Positions 1 to 10,476 of a DNA stretch of 64,000 nt are shown here, piece by piece. The stretch is from contig NC_018081.1 of assembly GCF_000271405.2 (NCBI RefSeq), positions 1,012,001 to 1,076,000 on the forward strand, read 5' to 3'. Both the position numbers and the translations under genes were made by a program. The notes under the pieces are model-generated. The model made no database searches. It was not told the origin of the DNA and saw only the letters and a program-made list of their open reading frames with translations. Each line of letters starts with the position of its first letter. Within the stretch, counting starts at the first letter, position 1. Source of the DNA: Enterococcus hirae ATCC 9790 (GTDB lineage Bacteria; Bacillota; Bacilli; Lactobacillales; Enterococcaceae).

Positions 1-204
1 GATGATCCAGACTATGCTGGTGATGCTGGAACGATTTTAAATGGAGATGCACATATTCGAGCATCATTCTTCGGAGCAAGTGAAAATTTCATTGTCAAAG
101 AGGAAACATTAATGACAGGAGCTGTCGGCTCGATTTATTTCATTGATTTTGATCAAAACCGTGTTAGAAATCGAAAATGCCATATTTTAGTAATGGGTGA
201 ATAG
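1..204 (+). CDS. C-terminal fragment of an unidentified protein
   Basis: An open frame enters from the left edge and ends at a TAG at 202-204, giving the last 67 residues of a protein whose start lies outside the window. The fragment ends in ...ILVMGE. It contains hydrophobic-alternating stretches such as ASFFGASENFIV and GSIYFIDFDQNRV, which look like beta strands of a soluble or extracytoplasmic domain. I do not recognise the family. It is followed by 250 bp without a gene that ends in a hairpin shared with the convergent two-component operon. The coding call is supported by uninterrupted frame and codon use only. Confidence 0.6.
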   Translation, partial: DDPDYAGDAGTILNGDAHIRASFFGASENFIVKEETLMTGAVGSIYFIDFDQNRVRNRKCHILVMGE

Positions 205-393
205 AAAAGTAATAAGAAACAAACATTTGGGAAACTAATTGAATGGTCACACCTATAAAAATTAATACGAAAGATAATAGTTAGTTCATTCCGTTTTTTT
301 GGTTAAACTACTAAAATTCATCATAGAGAATACTATAGGGAAACAAAAACTATTTAGTTTAGAAAAAGTATAGCCAGTTATCTGATCGGTAAA

Positions 394-442
394 TAAGATC
401 ATTGGGAAGACCTTGCTTAAGGCGTTCTTCTCAGTGATCTTA
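394..442. terminator. Bidirectional terminator hairpin
   Basis: Two arms, TAAGATCA near 394-401 and TGATCTTA at 435-442, form the base of a long imperfect hairpin, with further GAAGA/TCTTC pairing inside. It lies between the convergent partial gene and the response regulator gene, so it can end transcription from both sides. Confidence 0.6.
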
Positions 443-454
443 ATTTATTGTTGT

Positions 455-1060
455 TTAAATCCATCCTTGCTTTATTGCAAAATTTATCGCTTCAATTCGT
501 GAACGTGATGCTGTTTTGCTTAGAATAGCAGAGATGTAATTACGTACAGTTCCCTCACTCAAAAATAGAGTTTGGGCAATTTGTTGGGTGCTGATGCCGG
601 TTTTTAACAACGTTAAAATTTCAAGCTCTCTTGGGGTTAAAGGGTTTTTTTGAGTAATGAATGATTGAATAACCAATTCAGGTGAAAAAATCGTATCACC
701 CGCCATGATTGAGCGGATCGAACGAATAAGTTCTTCACTGGGACTATCTTTTAGCATATAACCGTTGACATTGTTCTGTAAAGCTTGCTGAAAATAGTGT
801 TCTTGCGCAAAGGTAGTCAGAACCATAATTTTCACATCCTGTTTCAATAAACGAAGCTGCTTAGCAATTTCCAAGCCAGTCAACTTAGGCATTTCAATGT
901 CTAATAAAACGATATTTGGTTTCAATTTGATGATGTCAGATAATGCCGTATCACCATCTGTTGCAGAACCAATAACTTCAAAATCTGTTTCAAGATTCAA
1001 AATCATCGTTAATGCAGTGTTCAATAATTGTTGATCCTCTGCCAAATACAATTTAATCAT
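455..1060 (-). CDS. LuxR/NarL-family response regulator (YvfU/DesR-like)
   Basis: A 201-residue two-component response regulator. The N-terminal receiver domain shows the acidic pair E8-D9 and the phospho-acceptor Asp54 in VLLDIEMP. The C-terminal LuxR-type helix-turn-helix begins around NPLTPRELEILTLL and continues through LSEGTVRNYISAIL. I start it at the ATG at 1060, because AAGGAG lies 7 nt upstream of that codon; longer in-frame starts lack a usable site. It overlaps the end of the kinase gene by 8 bp, so the two are translationally coupled. It is the last gene of a four-gene ABC transporter/kinase/regulator operon. The order ATPase-permease-kinase-regulator is that of Bacillus subtilis yvfRSTU. 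The inducing signal is unknown; membrane stress or a membrane-active compound would fit family precedent. Confidence 0.9.
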   Translation of the reverse strand: MIKLYLAEDQQLLNTALTMILNLETDFEVIGSATDGDTALSDIIKLKPNIVLLDIEMPKLTGLEIAKQLRLLKQDVKIMVLTTFAQEHYFQQALQNNVNGYMLKDSPSEELIRSIRSIMAGDTIFSPELVIQSFITQKNPLTPRELEILTLLKTGISTQQIAQTLFLSEGTVRNYISAILSKTASRSRIEAINFAIKQGWI

Positions 1061-2168
1061 GCTCATTCTCCTTAGGCAACGAAATGACAATCTTTACTCC
1101 TTGTGTTCCAGTGATCGTCAACTGTCCTTTTTCAGTTTGAATCCGTTCTTTCATTCCGCTGATTCCATAGCCGGTTGATTTTAGTTGAGTGAATCCTTGT
1201 CCATTATCTTGAATGGTAATAAAATAGGTATCTATATTCTCGGTAAAATCAATCATCGCAATACTAGCTTTGCTGTGACGAATCATATTTGTGATGGCTT
1301 CTTTAATAACTGCGGATACTGTATGTTGAATGTTCGTCGGCCATTTTTCGGCTAGTTCCTCTCCTACAGAATGAAGCTGAATATTGGTAAGAACTAAATT
1401 TTTTTCTTCTTCTAGCATCGTTTGGGCAATTGTTCGCTCTTGTAAATTTGAAACGATCCCGCGAACTAATGATAAGTTTTTTCGGGAAGTCTCAGCAATA
1501 TCATGTAATTCATTGGTTGCTTGGCGTGAATCAATTGCTATTAATTTCTCCGCTAATTCAGCCTTTAATGAAATGATGGAAAACGCTTGGCCTAAATGAT
1601 CATGGAGATCACGAGCAATACGATCTCGTTCATTTTGGCGCACAACTGCTTCTAAACGTTTATTTTGTTGGTTGAGGCGATAGATCCGCCGATAAGATTC
1701 CCCTACCGACTTAGCTGCTAGTGGTGTAATAATAGCAGCTATGATAGTGATACCTACATTAATGTAACTGGATGAATGGGTGAAACGAGTGGTCCACAAC
1801 ATAGCGCCAAGACTAATCATGACGCTTACATAATAACCAGTCAAATAATGATAGAATAAACGTTTGGTTACTGGCAGGGAGCCAATCTCCCAGGCAACGA
1901 AAATAAAGAGATATCCATTTTTTTGAAAGATACCAAATAAGCAGGCAATCAATAATTGAAGGAAAACGTCCCCTGTTAAAAATTTATGAACTTCATAGCC
2001 ATCTCGGTAAGCTTTTAAAAAAATAACTAAAAGTAATATAAATAACCAGTCAAACCAAGAAGTAAGGGGGAACAATGAATAGATCGTCGGTATTAAAAAT
2101 ACTAACCAGAAATAAGGTGCAATGCCGAATCGTTTTGGGAAAAATATGTGCTTTTCGAAAAAACTCAT
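1053..2168 (-). CDS. DesK/YvfT-like sensor histidine kinase
   Basis: A 371-residue membrane sensor kinase of the HisKA_3 family. The first roughly 155 residues hold five to six hydrophobic segments and no large extracellular domain, as in DesK and other intramembrane-sensing kinases. A short coiled stretch follows (LNQQNKRLEAVVRQNERDRIARDL), then the H-box with phospho-acceptor His189 in DLHDHLG. The ATPase domain shows an N-box (KEAITNMIRHS) and a G-box (DNGQGF...GYGISGMKERI). It overlaps the permease gene upstream by 4 bp and the regulator gene downstream by 8 bp. It probably phosphorylates the regulator encoded next to it; what it senses cannot be read from the sequence. Confidence 0.9.
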   Translation of the reverse strand: MSFFEKHIFFPKRFGIAPYFWLVFLIPTIYSLFPLTSWFDWLFILLLVIFLKAYRDGYEVHKFLTGDVFLQLLIACLFGIFQKNGYLFIFVAWEIGSLPVTKRLFYHYLTGYYVSVMISLGAMLWTTRFTHSSSYINVGITIIAAIITPLAAKSVGESYRRIYRLNQQNKRLEAVVRQNERDRIARDLHDHLGQAFSIISLKAELAEKLIAIDSRQATNELHDIAETSRKNLSLVRGIVSNLQERTIAQTMLEEEKNLVLTNIQLHSVGEELAEKWPTNIQHTVSAVIKEAITNMIRHSKASIAMIDFTENIDTYFITIQDNGQGFTQLKSTGYGISGMKERIQTEKGQLTITGTQGVKIVISLPKENEHD

Positions 2169-2917
2169 ATGGTAGAAACCTCACTTTTACTTTGAAAAAA
2201 GACGACTACTTTGAACAGTACGAATAAAATGATCGTCCAAACTAAGAGTACCCCAAAACTAACAAAATTAAAACGTTGATAATTGATAAATCTTCTTAAA
2301 ATTACAGCTGTTTGATAAGTTGGTAGCCAGTGTCCAACCTTTTGTACCCATGGGGGCATTATGCTAAGTGGCCACCATAGTCCGCTTAAAATTGCCATGG
2401 GAAAAACGATGAGATTACTAAGCAAATTTACTACGTTATCTGAACCTAATAGAGAGATGATCATTCCAATCAATATAAGTGGGAATGATAACAATGGAAC
2501 GAGGAATAAAAGACCTATTAAATGAAACCAATTAATTGTTAGCTGATTTACTAAAATTCCAGTCATTATTAGTGCCAAAACCGAAAGTATATTTAACGAT
2601 AGAAAGACGATTAACATCGATAGATAATATTGTGATTTTGAACCTGGACGTAGTGCTACAAATAAATCGAACTTTCTAGTATGATCTTCTAACAGAGTAT
2701 GTGCGACTGTCATAACAGAACTAATCAATGAGCTATACACAATCATACTAATCATATAAGCGATATTCCATGTTTTCGAAGCTGCTGGTTGTGTTATTAC
2801 CTGAGTAAATATAAGGTAAAAGCCTGTTGGCATGGCGATACTGAATAAGAGGAAGCGCAAGTTACGGAATACGATGCGTTTATAGTTGATTTGAACTTGA
2901 AACAAGAATTTTTTCAT
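2165..2917 (-). CDS. ABC-2 type transporter permease
   Basis: A 250-residue integral membrane protein with six hydrophobic segments and the ABC-2 permease pattern. A cytosolic N-terminus with basic residues (KRIVFRNLRFLLFSIAMP) is followed by three membrane spans. The conserved C-terminal block GLWWPLSIMPPWVQKVGHWLPTY is a signature of this family. It overlaps the ATPase gene upstream by 4 bp (ATGA) and the kinase gene downstream by 4 bp. Together with the ATPase it should form an exporter, with two copies of each subunit. The substrate is unknown; family members carry antibiotics, bacteriocins or lipids. Confidence 0.88.
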   Translation of the reverse strand: MKKFLFQVQINYKRIVFRNLRFLLFSIAMPTGFYLIFTQVITQPAASKTWNIAYMISMIVYSSLISSVMTVAHTLLEDHTRKFDLFVALRPGSKSQYYLSMLIVFLSLNILSVLALIMTGILVNQLTINWFHLIGLLFLVPLLSFPLILIGMIISLLGSDNVVNLLSNLIVFPMAILSGLWWPLSIMPPWVQKVGHWLPTYQTAVILRRFINYQRFNFVSFGVLLVWTIILFVLFKVVVFFQSKSEVSTI

Positions 2918-3798
2918 TTACCGCTACCTCCAATTACTTTTTGAAATAAAGAAGCCAACGAATTTTGCTGAATGGCTAATTCGTCTAATTGATTAAGATA
3001 AGGAATTAAAGCTTCCATCACTACGTTTGGCTCATCAGTTATTAATTGAAGATGCTGATTAGTTTTTAAACATTCTTTAACAGCTGAAATGGATGTGAAT
3101 GTTTCTTTTGGTAATGGAGTGGTAAATTGGATGGTTATATGACCACTTTTTTTCCGCAATGATTTCAAGGTACCATCGTATACTAACCTAGTATCTTTTA
3201 AAATAAGGATTCGATCTGCAATCTGATCTAGTTCCTCCAGATAATGGTTAGTGATAAAAAAAGTCTTTCCATTTTGCTTCAAACGGTCAATACTTTCCCA
3301 GAATGATTGTCGACTATTACTATCCATTCCAGCAGTCGGCTCATCTAAAAAAATTAGTTGAGGGTTTCCTGCCATAGTTGTTGCAAAAGTCAACCGACGT
3401 TTTTGTCCGCCAGACAATTGATCTAAGTAACACTTCTCTTTTTCTTTTAAGTTGGCTAAGCGAATCAAGGCTTCATAAGATAATGGGTTGTGATAGTAAC
3501 TACGAGCAAGATTTAAACATTCTTTGACGGTGACTCGTTCGAGTGATAAGTTTTGTTGCAACATTACACCGACTTTGTCACGGACTTTCCTGATATCTTG
3601 GGTTCCCATCACATAAGTAGTTCCTGAATTTGGTTGAATCAATTGGTTAAGTAGATTGATCAGAGTGGATTTTCCTGCACCATTTTCTCCTAATAGTGCG
3701 ACAGTCTCTCCGGGTGCAATCTGAAATGAGATATTATCTAAAACGGTTGTCCGGTTATACACCTTCGATAAGTTTTGTACATCGATTATTGGATTCAT
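2914..3798 (-). CDS. ABC transporter ATP-binding protein
   Basis: A 294-residue cytosolic ATPase subunit. Visible motifs are Walker A (GENGAGKST), a Q-loop (MLQQNLS), the ABC signature (LSGGQKRR), Walker B (LIFLDEPTAGMD) and an H-loop (FITNHYLEEL). The roughly 80-residue C-terminal extension is usual for exporters with a single ABC domain of this type. The frame is open further upstream, but the ATG at 3798 is the likely start because a perfect AGGAGG sits 7 nt before it. It is the first gene of the operon. A 20-bp palindrome lies about 70 bp upstream and is a candidate binding site for the operon's own response regulator. Confidence 0.92.
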   Translation of the reverse strand: MNPIIDVQNLSKVYNRTTVLDNISFQIAPGETVALLGENGAGKSTLINLLNQLIQPNSGTTYVMGTQDIRKVRDKVGVMLQQNLSLERVTVKECLNLARSYYHNPLSYEALIRLANLKEKEKCYLDQLSGGQKRRLTFATTMAGNPQLIFLDEPTAGMDSNSRQSFWESIDRLKQNGKTFFITNHYLEELDQIADRILILKDTRLVYDGTLKSLRKKSGHITIQFTTPLPKETFTSISAVKECLKTNQHLQLITDEPNVVMEALIPYLNQLDELAIQQNSLASLFQKVIGGSGK

Positions 3799-3869
3799 AT
3801 TCTTTCCTCCTACTGATGTTATCTTAGCTATTTTTTGAGTTGTAAAACAGTCATGGATGTCATCAGTTG

Positions 3870-3889
3870 GACATGACAATTGTCATGTC
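3870..3889. promoter_or_regulatory. 20-bp perfect palindrome upstream of the ABC/two-component operon
   Basis: GACATGACAATTGTCATGTC reads identically on both strands. It lies 71 bp upstream of the ATPase start codon, and partial copies of the half-site (TCATG, GTCAT) lie between it and the gene. Dimers of LuxR-type regulators bind such palindromes, and operons of this layout are usually autoregulated. The assignment to the regulator at 455-1060 is inference. Confidence 0.55.
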
Positions 3890-4184
3890 TAAAGAACACA
3901 GAAATGTAGACTGCTGACTGAATAGTCAAAAAGTTGTTATTATTAATTAAAGAAGTGGAGAAAAGCTAAACTACCTTGTTGATTGTTCATTATGGAAACT
4001 CTTTTCACTTATATCTACTATTAAATTTCGCTAATTTTGATGTGGGGGAGGACTTTTGTTACTTGGCAACCAACTGATTTTTTTGGAAGTTTGTGATTCA
4101 TGGGGCACGTAAATTACTTTTATCAGACGTTCTACGGTATAATAAATGACGAACATGTTTCATTCATTTTCCTCTTACAACTAA

Positions 4185-4199
4185 TTGAAAGCGTTTGTA
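4185..4199 (+). promoter_or_regulatory. Candidate catabolite-responsive element (cre)
   Basis: TTGAAAGCGTTTGTA matches the CcpA site consensus WTGNAANCGNWNNCA at all but one position. It lies about 190 bp upstream of the phospho-beta-glucosidase gene, in a 490-bp stretch (3890-4382) that holds no convincing gene. That stretch also has a short inverted repeat, CTTGTCA at 4280-4286 and TGACAAG at 4300-4306, of unknown meaning. Glucose repression of the downstream gene is the expected effect. Confidence 0.5.
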
Positions 4200-4361
4200 T
4201 TTTTGCTTCAAGAAAGATACTTAGATGCTTGGAGTATACTTTTGTTGATATCATTGATTGGAAAACGATACCTGATGCGCTTGTCACTAAAGTTTTTCCT
4301 GACAAGTGTGCATTTGGTGGTGTTCTAACTTCGTTTACTAAAGCAATTGAAATAAATTTGA

Positions 4362-5816
<1,455 letters not shown>

Positions 5817-5844
5817 ACGAGCAAACATGTAAATAGAACACAAA

Positions 5845-5877
5845 AAATCAGCTGGTTGTTTTCAAATCAGCTGATTT
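5845..5877. terminator. Bidirectional terminator
   Basis: AAATCAGCTG (5845-5854) and CAGCTGATTT (5868-5877) form a perfect 10-bp stem with a 13-nt loop, flanked by A- and T-rich sequence. It lies between the convergent glucosidase gene and the IIB-like gene. Confidence 0.8.
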
Positions 5878-5938
5878 ACTATTTATTTGTATTAAATTGA
5901 AAGAGAGTAAAAAGTTTATGCAAGTTGACCAACCTTGT

Positions 5939-6307
5939 TTATAGAACCGTTTTTATTTTTTCCCATAAGTGATCCAGATCCATTGTTCCGTACTCTGCTT
6001 TAGAAATAGCTATCACTGGTATCTGAGGGAATTTCTTTTCAATTTCTTCTTTGGCATAGGCAAACGTTGGGGTTAGTAAAATAATATCTGCTTCCGAGGC
6101 GTGTTCGTCTATCTGACTTGCTTCATATATTTTAAGAGCCCAAGATTGATTTTTTTCTCTTAAAAACTTCGCTAATTTCATTTCTAAGAACTGGGTTTGC
6201 AAACTACCATTGGTAGAAATAAAATTAAAAGACAGATCAAAAATGACAATAGTTTTCATTTTTTGTTCCGCATGTTTTTGAGGATTGTTCATCGAAGTAG
6301 TAGCCAT
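5939..6307 (-). CDS. PTS lactose/cellobiose IIB-like protein lacking the phosphorylation cysteine
   Basis: A 122-residue soluble protein. The part from MKTIVIFDLSF onward resembles the small IIB subunits of lactose/cellobiose PTS permeases: a first beta strand, then ADIILLTPTFAYAKEEIEKKF, then IPVIAISKAEYGTMD, which mirrors the family's ILLGPQ and YGxMD blocks. The phospho-acceptor Cys that normally ends the first strand is absent, and the whole protein has no Cys. It therefore cannot pass phosphate in the usual way and may be regulatory or degenerate. The start at 6307 is supported by GAAAGGAAG upstream, and gives a 16-residue polar N-terminus before the domain. No other PTS gene is adjacent. 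The family call is from pattern similarity only. Confidence 0.5.
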   Translation of the reverse strand: MATTSMNNPQKHAEQKMKTIVIFDLSFNFISTNGSLQTQFLEMKLAKFLREKNQSWALKIYEASQIDEHASEADIILLTPTFAYAKEEIEKKFPQIPVIAISKAEYGTMDLDHLWEKIKTVL

Positions 6308-6362
6308 TTGTTTTCTTCCTTTCGTTTCACCTATTCGTTATCTCTAGTATACGACAATTATT

Positions 6363-6377
6363 TTGTAAGCGCTATTT
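6363..6377. promoter_or_regulatory. Weak cre-like element upstream of the IIB-like gene
   Basis: TTGTAAGCGCTATTT shares the TTGNAANCGNW core of CcpA sites but lacks the terminal CA. It lies about 60 bp upstream of the minus-strand start at 6307, where catabolite repression of a sugar-related gene would be expected. Confidence 0.3.
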
Positions 6378-6567
6378 TAAGTTGGTGGAAATAAGTGTGC
6401 TTTTTCTTTTAATTTCATTTCATATAGCTACATAGTGAATAAATTGAATAAATTGAATAAATATGAATAAACAGCTATTTTATGTTGAACTTTCATTATT
6501 CAGCTCATAAAAGGGGTCAAACAATGCTATACTTTATCCAATGGAAAACAGAATAGGAGAAAAATGT

Positions 6568-8216
6568 ATGGATCAAAAAACATTTATTGTGCTATTGATT
6601 TGTGGCGTGATCGTTTTGCTCATTGCTCTAGATTTCAATGCGCGTCGAAAATTAAAAGAAAGTGTCCATCAGAAGTGGGGAAGAGTGCCTTATCAACCTC
6701 GATTTGATAAAGAAAAAGTTTAAAGGAAGCGTGGCTCACAGAAAAAGAATTTCGTTCATGGTCAAGTGAAGTGGATGACTTGACGTGGTACGATTTGGAT
6801 ATGTTTGAAGTTTTTGAAGGCATCAACCTGACATACTCTAGTATTGGTTCAGAAGCTTTATATCAACGGCTGAGGAGCTTTAACTTTGGAAAAGATCAGC
6901 GATTAGAAAAGTTAATTGCTTTTTACCAAGAAAACCCTCAAACAAGAGAAAAAATCCAATATCAATTTGCACGACTAGGGAAAAAAGATGGTAATTTTAC
7001 GAAGCAATATTTAGCGGATGGCCAAAGTAAACAGATCGGACATGTCGGCTTTTATACTTTTTTAGGTCTCTTACCGATCATTGGTTTAATTTTATTATTA
7101 TTTGGACAAGTCTTAGGTATTTATCTAGCGATTGGTAGTTTGATTTTTAACACACTTTATTATCAAGTCAAGAAACAGACATTAGAAACTGAGATTAATA
7201 GTATGGGTTACCTAGTCTCAACGATCTCAACAGCGAATCAAGTAGCAAAGATTGCTACACCGGTTCAAGATGAATTACGGCAAAATGTTAAACCGTTAAA
7301 AGATATTCCTAAATTTGGTTTTTCTTTTCGAGTTAAGAGTGGGTCGGAAGCAGAAATTTTATTTGATTATGTCAATATGATGTTCATGTTGCCGTTTATT
7401 TCTTATCACTTTGTTATTAGCAGGTTAGAGAAAAAAACGAAAGAAGCAATGAAGGTTTGGGAATTATTGGGAGAAATGGAAGTAGCGGCTGCGGTTCTCA
7501 ACTATCGTACTTACATGCCCATTACCTGTCAGCCAGAATTTACGGACAATGGCGTAGAGGCAGAAGATCTCTATCATCCTCTCTTGAAGGAAGCGGTAGT
7601 GAACCCAGTAGATTGGCACCAGAACATTTTAGTGACGGGCTCGAATGCTTCAGGTAAATCTACTTATGTGAAAAGTATTGCGATCAATTGTATCTTAGCA
7701 CAGACGATCCAAACAGCCCTCGCAGAAAAGTTTACCTTGCAGCACGGTCACGTACTGACTTCTATGGCGATCGAAGATGACTTGTTTGCAGGAGATAGTT
7801 ATTTTGTTTCAGAAATCAAATCGATTAAACGTCTACTAGCTCAAGTGGAAAAAGGGGAAAGATGTTATTGTTTTGTGGATGAGATTTTAAAGGGAACCAA
7901 TACGATCGAACGGATTGCTTCTTCTGCAGCAGCAGTAAGATGGTTGGCAGATTATCCTTCACTAGCTTTTGTGGCGACTCACGATATTGAATTGACTGAG
8001 ATCTTGAAAAATGAATGTGAGAATGTCCATTTTGAGGAACAGGTCACAGCAGAAAAAGGAATCAGTTTTGATTTTAAATTAAAGCAAGGTCCAGCAAAAA
8101 CCAGAAATGCGATTGCATTATTGAAAGTCTTAAATTATCCGGAAAAACTAGTTGCGGATGCAAAAGAAGCAGCAACATTTTTTGATCAACATCGAAAATG
8201 GGAGATTTTTGACTAA
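6568..8216 (+). pseudogene. MutS-like ATPase with N-terminal membrane segment, frameshifted
   Basis: Two frames make up one gene. The first (ATG at 6568, AGGAGA 8 nt upstream) encodes a membrane helix and ...YQPRFDKEKV, then stops at 6721-6723. The second continues at once in the -1 frame as KEAWLTEKEFRSW... and runs to 8216. One extra A in the A5 run at 6713-6717 would join them into a protein of about 549 residues. The C-terminal half has Walker A (GSNASGKSTY), the Walker B-like CYCFVDEILKGTN and a TTHD-like FVATHDIEL, as in MutS-family ATPases without mismatch-binding domains. Two further membrane segments lie near residues 160-200. Some annotation pipelines would call a separate gene from a GTG at 6771, but no ribosome site supports that. 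It is either a true pseudogene or a homopolymer error. The role of these membrane MutS homologues is not established. Confidence 0.75.
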
Positions 8217-8273
8217 AACGTGCGGTCTTAATATGTCAGGCTTGAATGGTTTGTCGCAAACTCATTTATATTA

Positions 8274-8329
8274 AAAAAGGAAGAAAGCGTGCCTTTTCCT
8301 GATGGAGAAATCATGCTTTCTTCCTTTTT
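8274..8329. terminator. Terminator after the MutS-like gene
   Basis: AAAAAGGAAGAAAGCGTG (8274-8291) pairs with CATGCTTTCTTCCTTTTT (8312-8329), giving 17 of 18 pairs and a T-run at the 3' side. Confidence 0.85.
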
Positions 8330-8517
8330 GGAAATGGATAAAAGGATTCATTTATTTTAGTAGAACAATTGATCGAAAGAAGATGAAATGATTGATTTTA
8401 TATTGGATGCTCGAATACATAAAATTCTATTTTTATTTTGAAAACTTTATTCATTTTCTTTCAATCATTCCATGTTACAATAGAGAATCAGATGGAAAAA
8501 AGGAGATCGTTAAAAAA

Positions 8518-9453
8518 ATGACACAGGCTCTTGAAATAAAGAATTTAAAAAAAGTATACGCAACGGGAGTTGAAGCGTTGCGAGGGATTGATTTAACGGT
8601 GGAAGAGGGCGATTTTTATGCCTTGCTTGGTCCTAATGGTGCGGGGAAATCTACGACAATTGGGATCATCACTTCACTTGTGAATAAAACTTCTGGTGAA
8701 GTAAAAGTGTTTGGTTATGACTTGGATACTGATTTGGTTCGTGCCAAACAACAAATCGGATTAGTACCGCAAGAATTCAATTTTAATCCTTTTGAAACAG
8801 TTCAACAGATCGTAGTGAATCAAGCAGGATATTATGGTGTTTCACGACAAGAAGCAATCAAGCGTAGTGAAAAATACCTTAAGCAATCCAATCTATGGGA
8901 AAAAAGAAATGTTCGTGCACGCATGCTTTCTGGTGGTATGAAACGGCGACTGATGATTGCTAGAGCATTGATGCATGAACCGAAACTATTGATTTTAGAT
9001 GAACCTACTGCAGGTGTAGATATTGAACTAAGACGTGAAATGTGGGAGTTCTTGCGAGAATTAAATGAACAAGGTACCACGATTATTCTAACGACTCATT
9101 ATTTGGAAGAAGCCGAAATGTTGTGTCGGAATATCGGGATTATCCAATCAGGTGAATTGATTGAAAATACAAGTATGAAATCATTACTTTCTAAATTACA
9201 ATTTGAAACGTTTATTTTTGACTTAGCACCGTATGAACAAGCGCCAGTTCTACAAGGGTACACTAGTACGTTTGAAGATGAGCGGACCCTTGCTGTTGAA
9301 GTAGAACGGGATCAAGGGGTCAACGGAATCTTTGATCAATTAAGTGAACAAGGGATAAAAGTGCTTTCGATGAGAAATAAATCGAATCGCTTAGAAGAAT
9401 TATTCTTGAAAATCACGGAAGAAAATGGTCATGTGGAGGAAAAAAATGTTTAG
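8518..9453 (+). CDS. ABC transporter ATP-binding protein (YadG-like)
   Basis: A 311-residue ATPase subunit of an ABC-2 exporter. It has Walker A (GPNGAGKST), a Q-loop (VPQEFNFNP), the signature LSGGMKRR, Walker B (LLILDEPTAGVD) and an H-loop (LTTHYLEEAE), followed by the roughly 90-residue C-terminal domain usual in the NodI/YadG group. The frame is open upstream, but the ATG at 8518 opens the first conserved strand (ALEIKNLKKVY) and is preceded by AAGGAGATC. The stop lies inside the permease gene (8-bp overlap), so the two are coupled. The substrate is unknown. Confidence 0.92.
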   Translation: MTQALEIKNLKKVYATGVEALRGIDLTVEEGDFYALLGPNGAGKSTTIGIITSLVNKTSGEVKVFGYDLDTDLVRAKQQIGLVPQEFNFNPFETVQQIVVNQAGYYGVSRQEAIKRSEKYLKQSNLWEKRNVRARMLSGGMKRRLMIARALMHEPKLLILDEPTAGVDIELRREMWEFLRELNEQGTTIILTTHYLEEAEMLCRNIGIIQSGELIENTSMKSLLSKLQFETFIFDLAPYEQAPVLQGYTSTFEDERTLAVEVERDQGVNGIFDQLSEQGIKVLSMRNKSNRLEELFLKITEENGHVEEKNV

Positions 9454-10216
9454 TCTTTATTTTACAGCTTTAAAAAGTTTAGCCATCAAGGAAACCAATC
9501 GCTACTTGCGGATTTGGGTCCAAACACTGGTTCCACCAGTGATTACCACCTCACTTTATTTTGTGATCTTTGGGAAAATGATTGGCGGACGTATTGGGGA
9601 TATGGGTGGATTTTCCTACATGGAATTTATTGTTCCAGGGTTGATCATGATGTCCGTTATCACTAGTTCTTATTCCAATGTTTCGTCCTCATTTTTTTCT
9701 CAAAAATTCCAGAAAAATATTGAAGAAATTTTAGTTGCGCCCGTTCCCACACATGTGATTATTTGGGGATTTGTGATTGGTGGACTGGGACGTAGTATCT
9801 TGGTCGGGGCGTTGGTAACGATGATTTCGCTATTCTTCGTTCCGCTAAATGTCTTCTCTTGGGGCATCGTGATTGTTACTTTGCTGATGACATCGATTTT
9901 ATTTTCACTAGCGGGTTTGATCAATGGGATTTTCGCACAGTCGTATGATGATGTGTCGATCGTGCCAACCTTTGTCCTTCAGCCATTGACATACCTCGGT
10001 GGTGTCTTTTATTCGATCTCTATGTTGCCACCAATCTGGCAGGCAATTTCTAAAGTTAATCCGATCGTTTACATGATTTCAGGATTTCGTTATGGGTTCC
10101 TTGGAACGACAGATGTACCCATCATGATTTCGATCACGATTCTTGTGTTATTTAGTTTAGTGCTTTATTCACTATGCTGGTATTTAATCAATAAAGGTAG
10201 AGGGTTAAGAAGCTAG
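9446..10216 (+). CDS. ABC-2 transporter permease (YadH-like)
   Basis: A 256-residue membrane subunit with six predicted spans, partner of the ATPase just upstream. The start at 9446 is set by GTGGAGGAAAAAA directly before the ATG; an upstream in-frame ATG at 9425 has no such site. Family features are the YLRIWVQTLVPPVITTSLYFVIFG opening, the GGRIGDMGGFSYMEFIVPGL segment and the C-terminal TYLGGVFYSISMLPPIW block. It is most like the YadH/NodJ group, whose cargo is mostly undefined. A strong terminator follows. Confidence 0.9.
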   Translation: MFSLYFTALKSLAIKETNRYLRIWVQTLVPPVITTSLYFVIFGKMIGGRIGDMGGFSYMEFIVPGLIMMSVITSSYSNVSSSFFSQKFQKNIEEILVAPVPTHVIIWGFVIGGLGRSILVGALVTMISLFFVPLNVFSWGIVIVTLLMTSILFSLAGLINGIFAQSYDDVSIVPTFVLQPLTYLGGVFYSISMLPPIWQAISKVNPIVYMISGFRYGFLGTTDVPIMISITILVLFSLVLYSLCWYLINKGRGLRS

Positions 10217-10306
10217 AGTTTGTGGAATGATCAAAAAAACTTATTTGGTTTTCTACAGAAACGGATTGATTTGATCAAATTTTTGGTAATAGACAAGAAA
10301 TAGTTG

Positions 10307-10340
10307 AGTCTAGGATAGATGCTTATCCTAGACTTTTTTT
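10307..10340 (+). terminator. Rho-independent terminator
   Basis: AGTCTAGGATA (10307-10317) and TATCCTAGACT (10324-10334) form a perfect 11-bp stem with a 6-nt loop, followed by seven T. Confidence 0.92.
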
Positions 10341-10476
10341 GTTCGATTAAAGGACTTCCTGATACAAATTTAGACGATCTCCACTTAAACTAGCTAAATA
10401 TAATGTGTTAAAATGATAACTAATCTTTAGCTTTTAGTGTCTTATCTAGTATAGAAAAATAAAAAGGGGATATGGA

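Noticed and set aside
4280-4306. CTTGTCA/TGACAAG inverted repeat as a possible antiterminator or operator
   Set aside because: Short arms with a 13-nt gap, no terminator beside it and no cognate regulator gene; reported only as a note.
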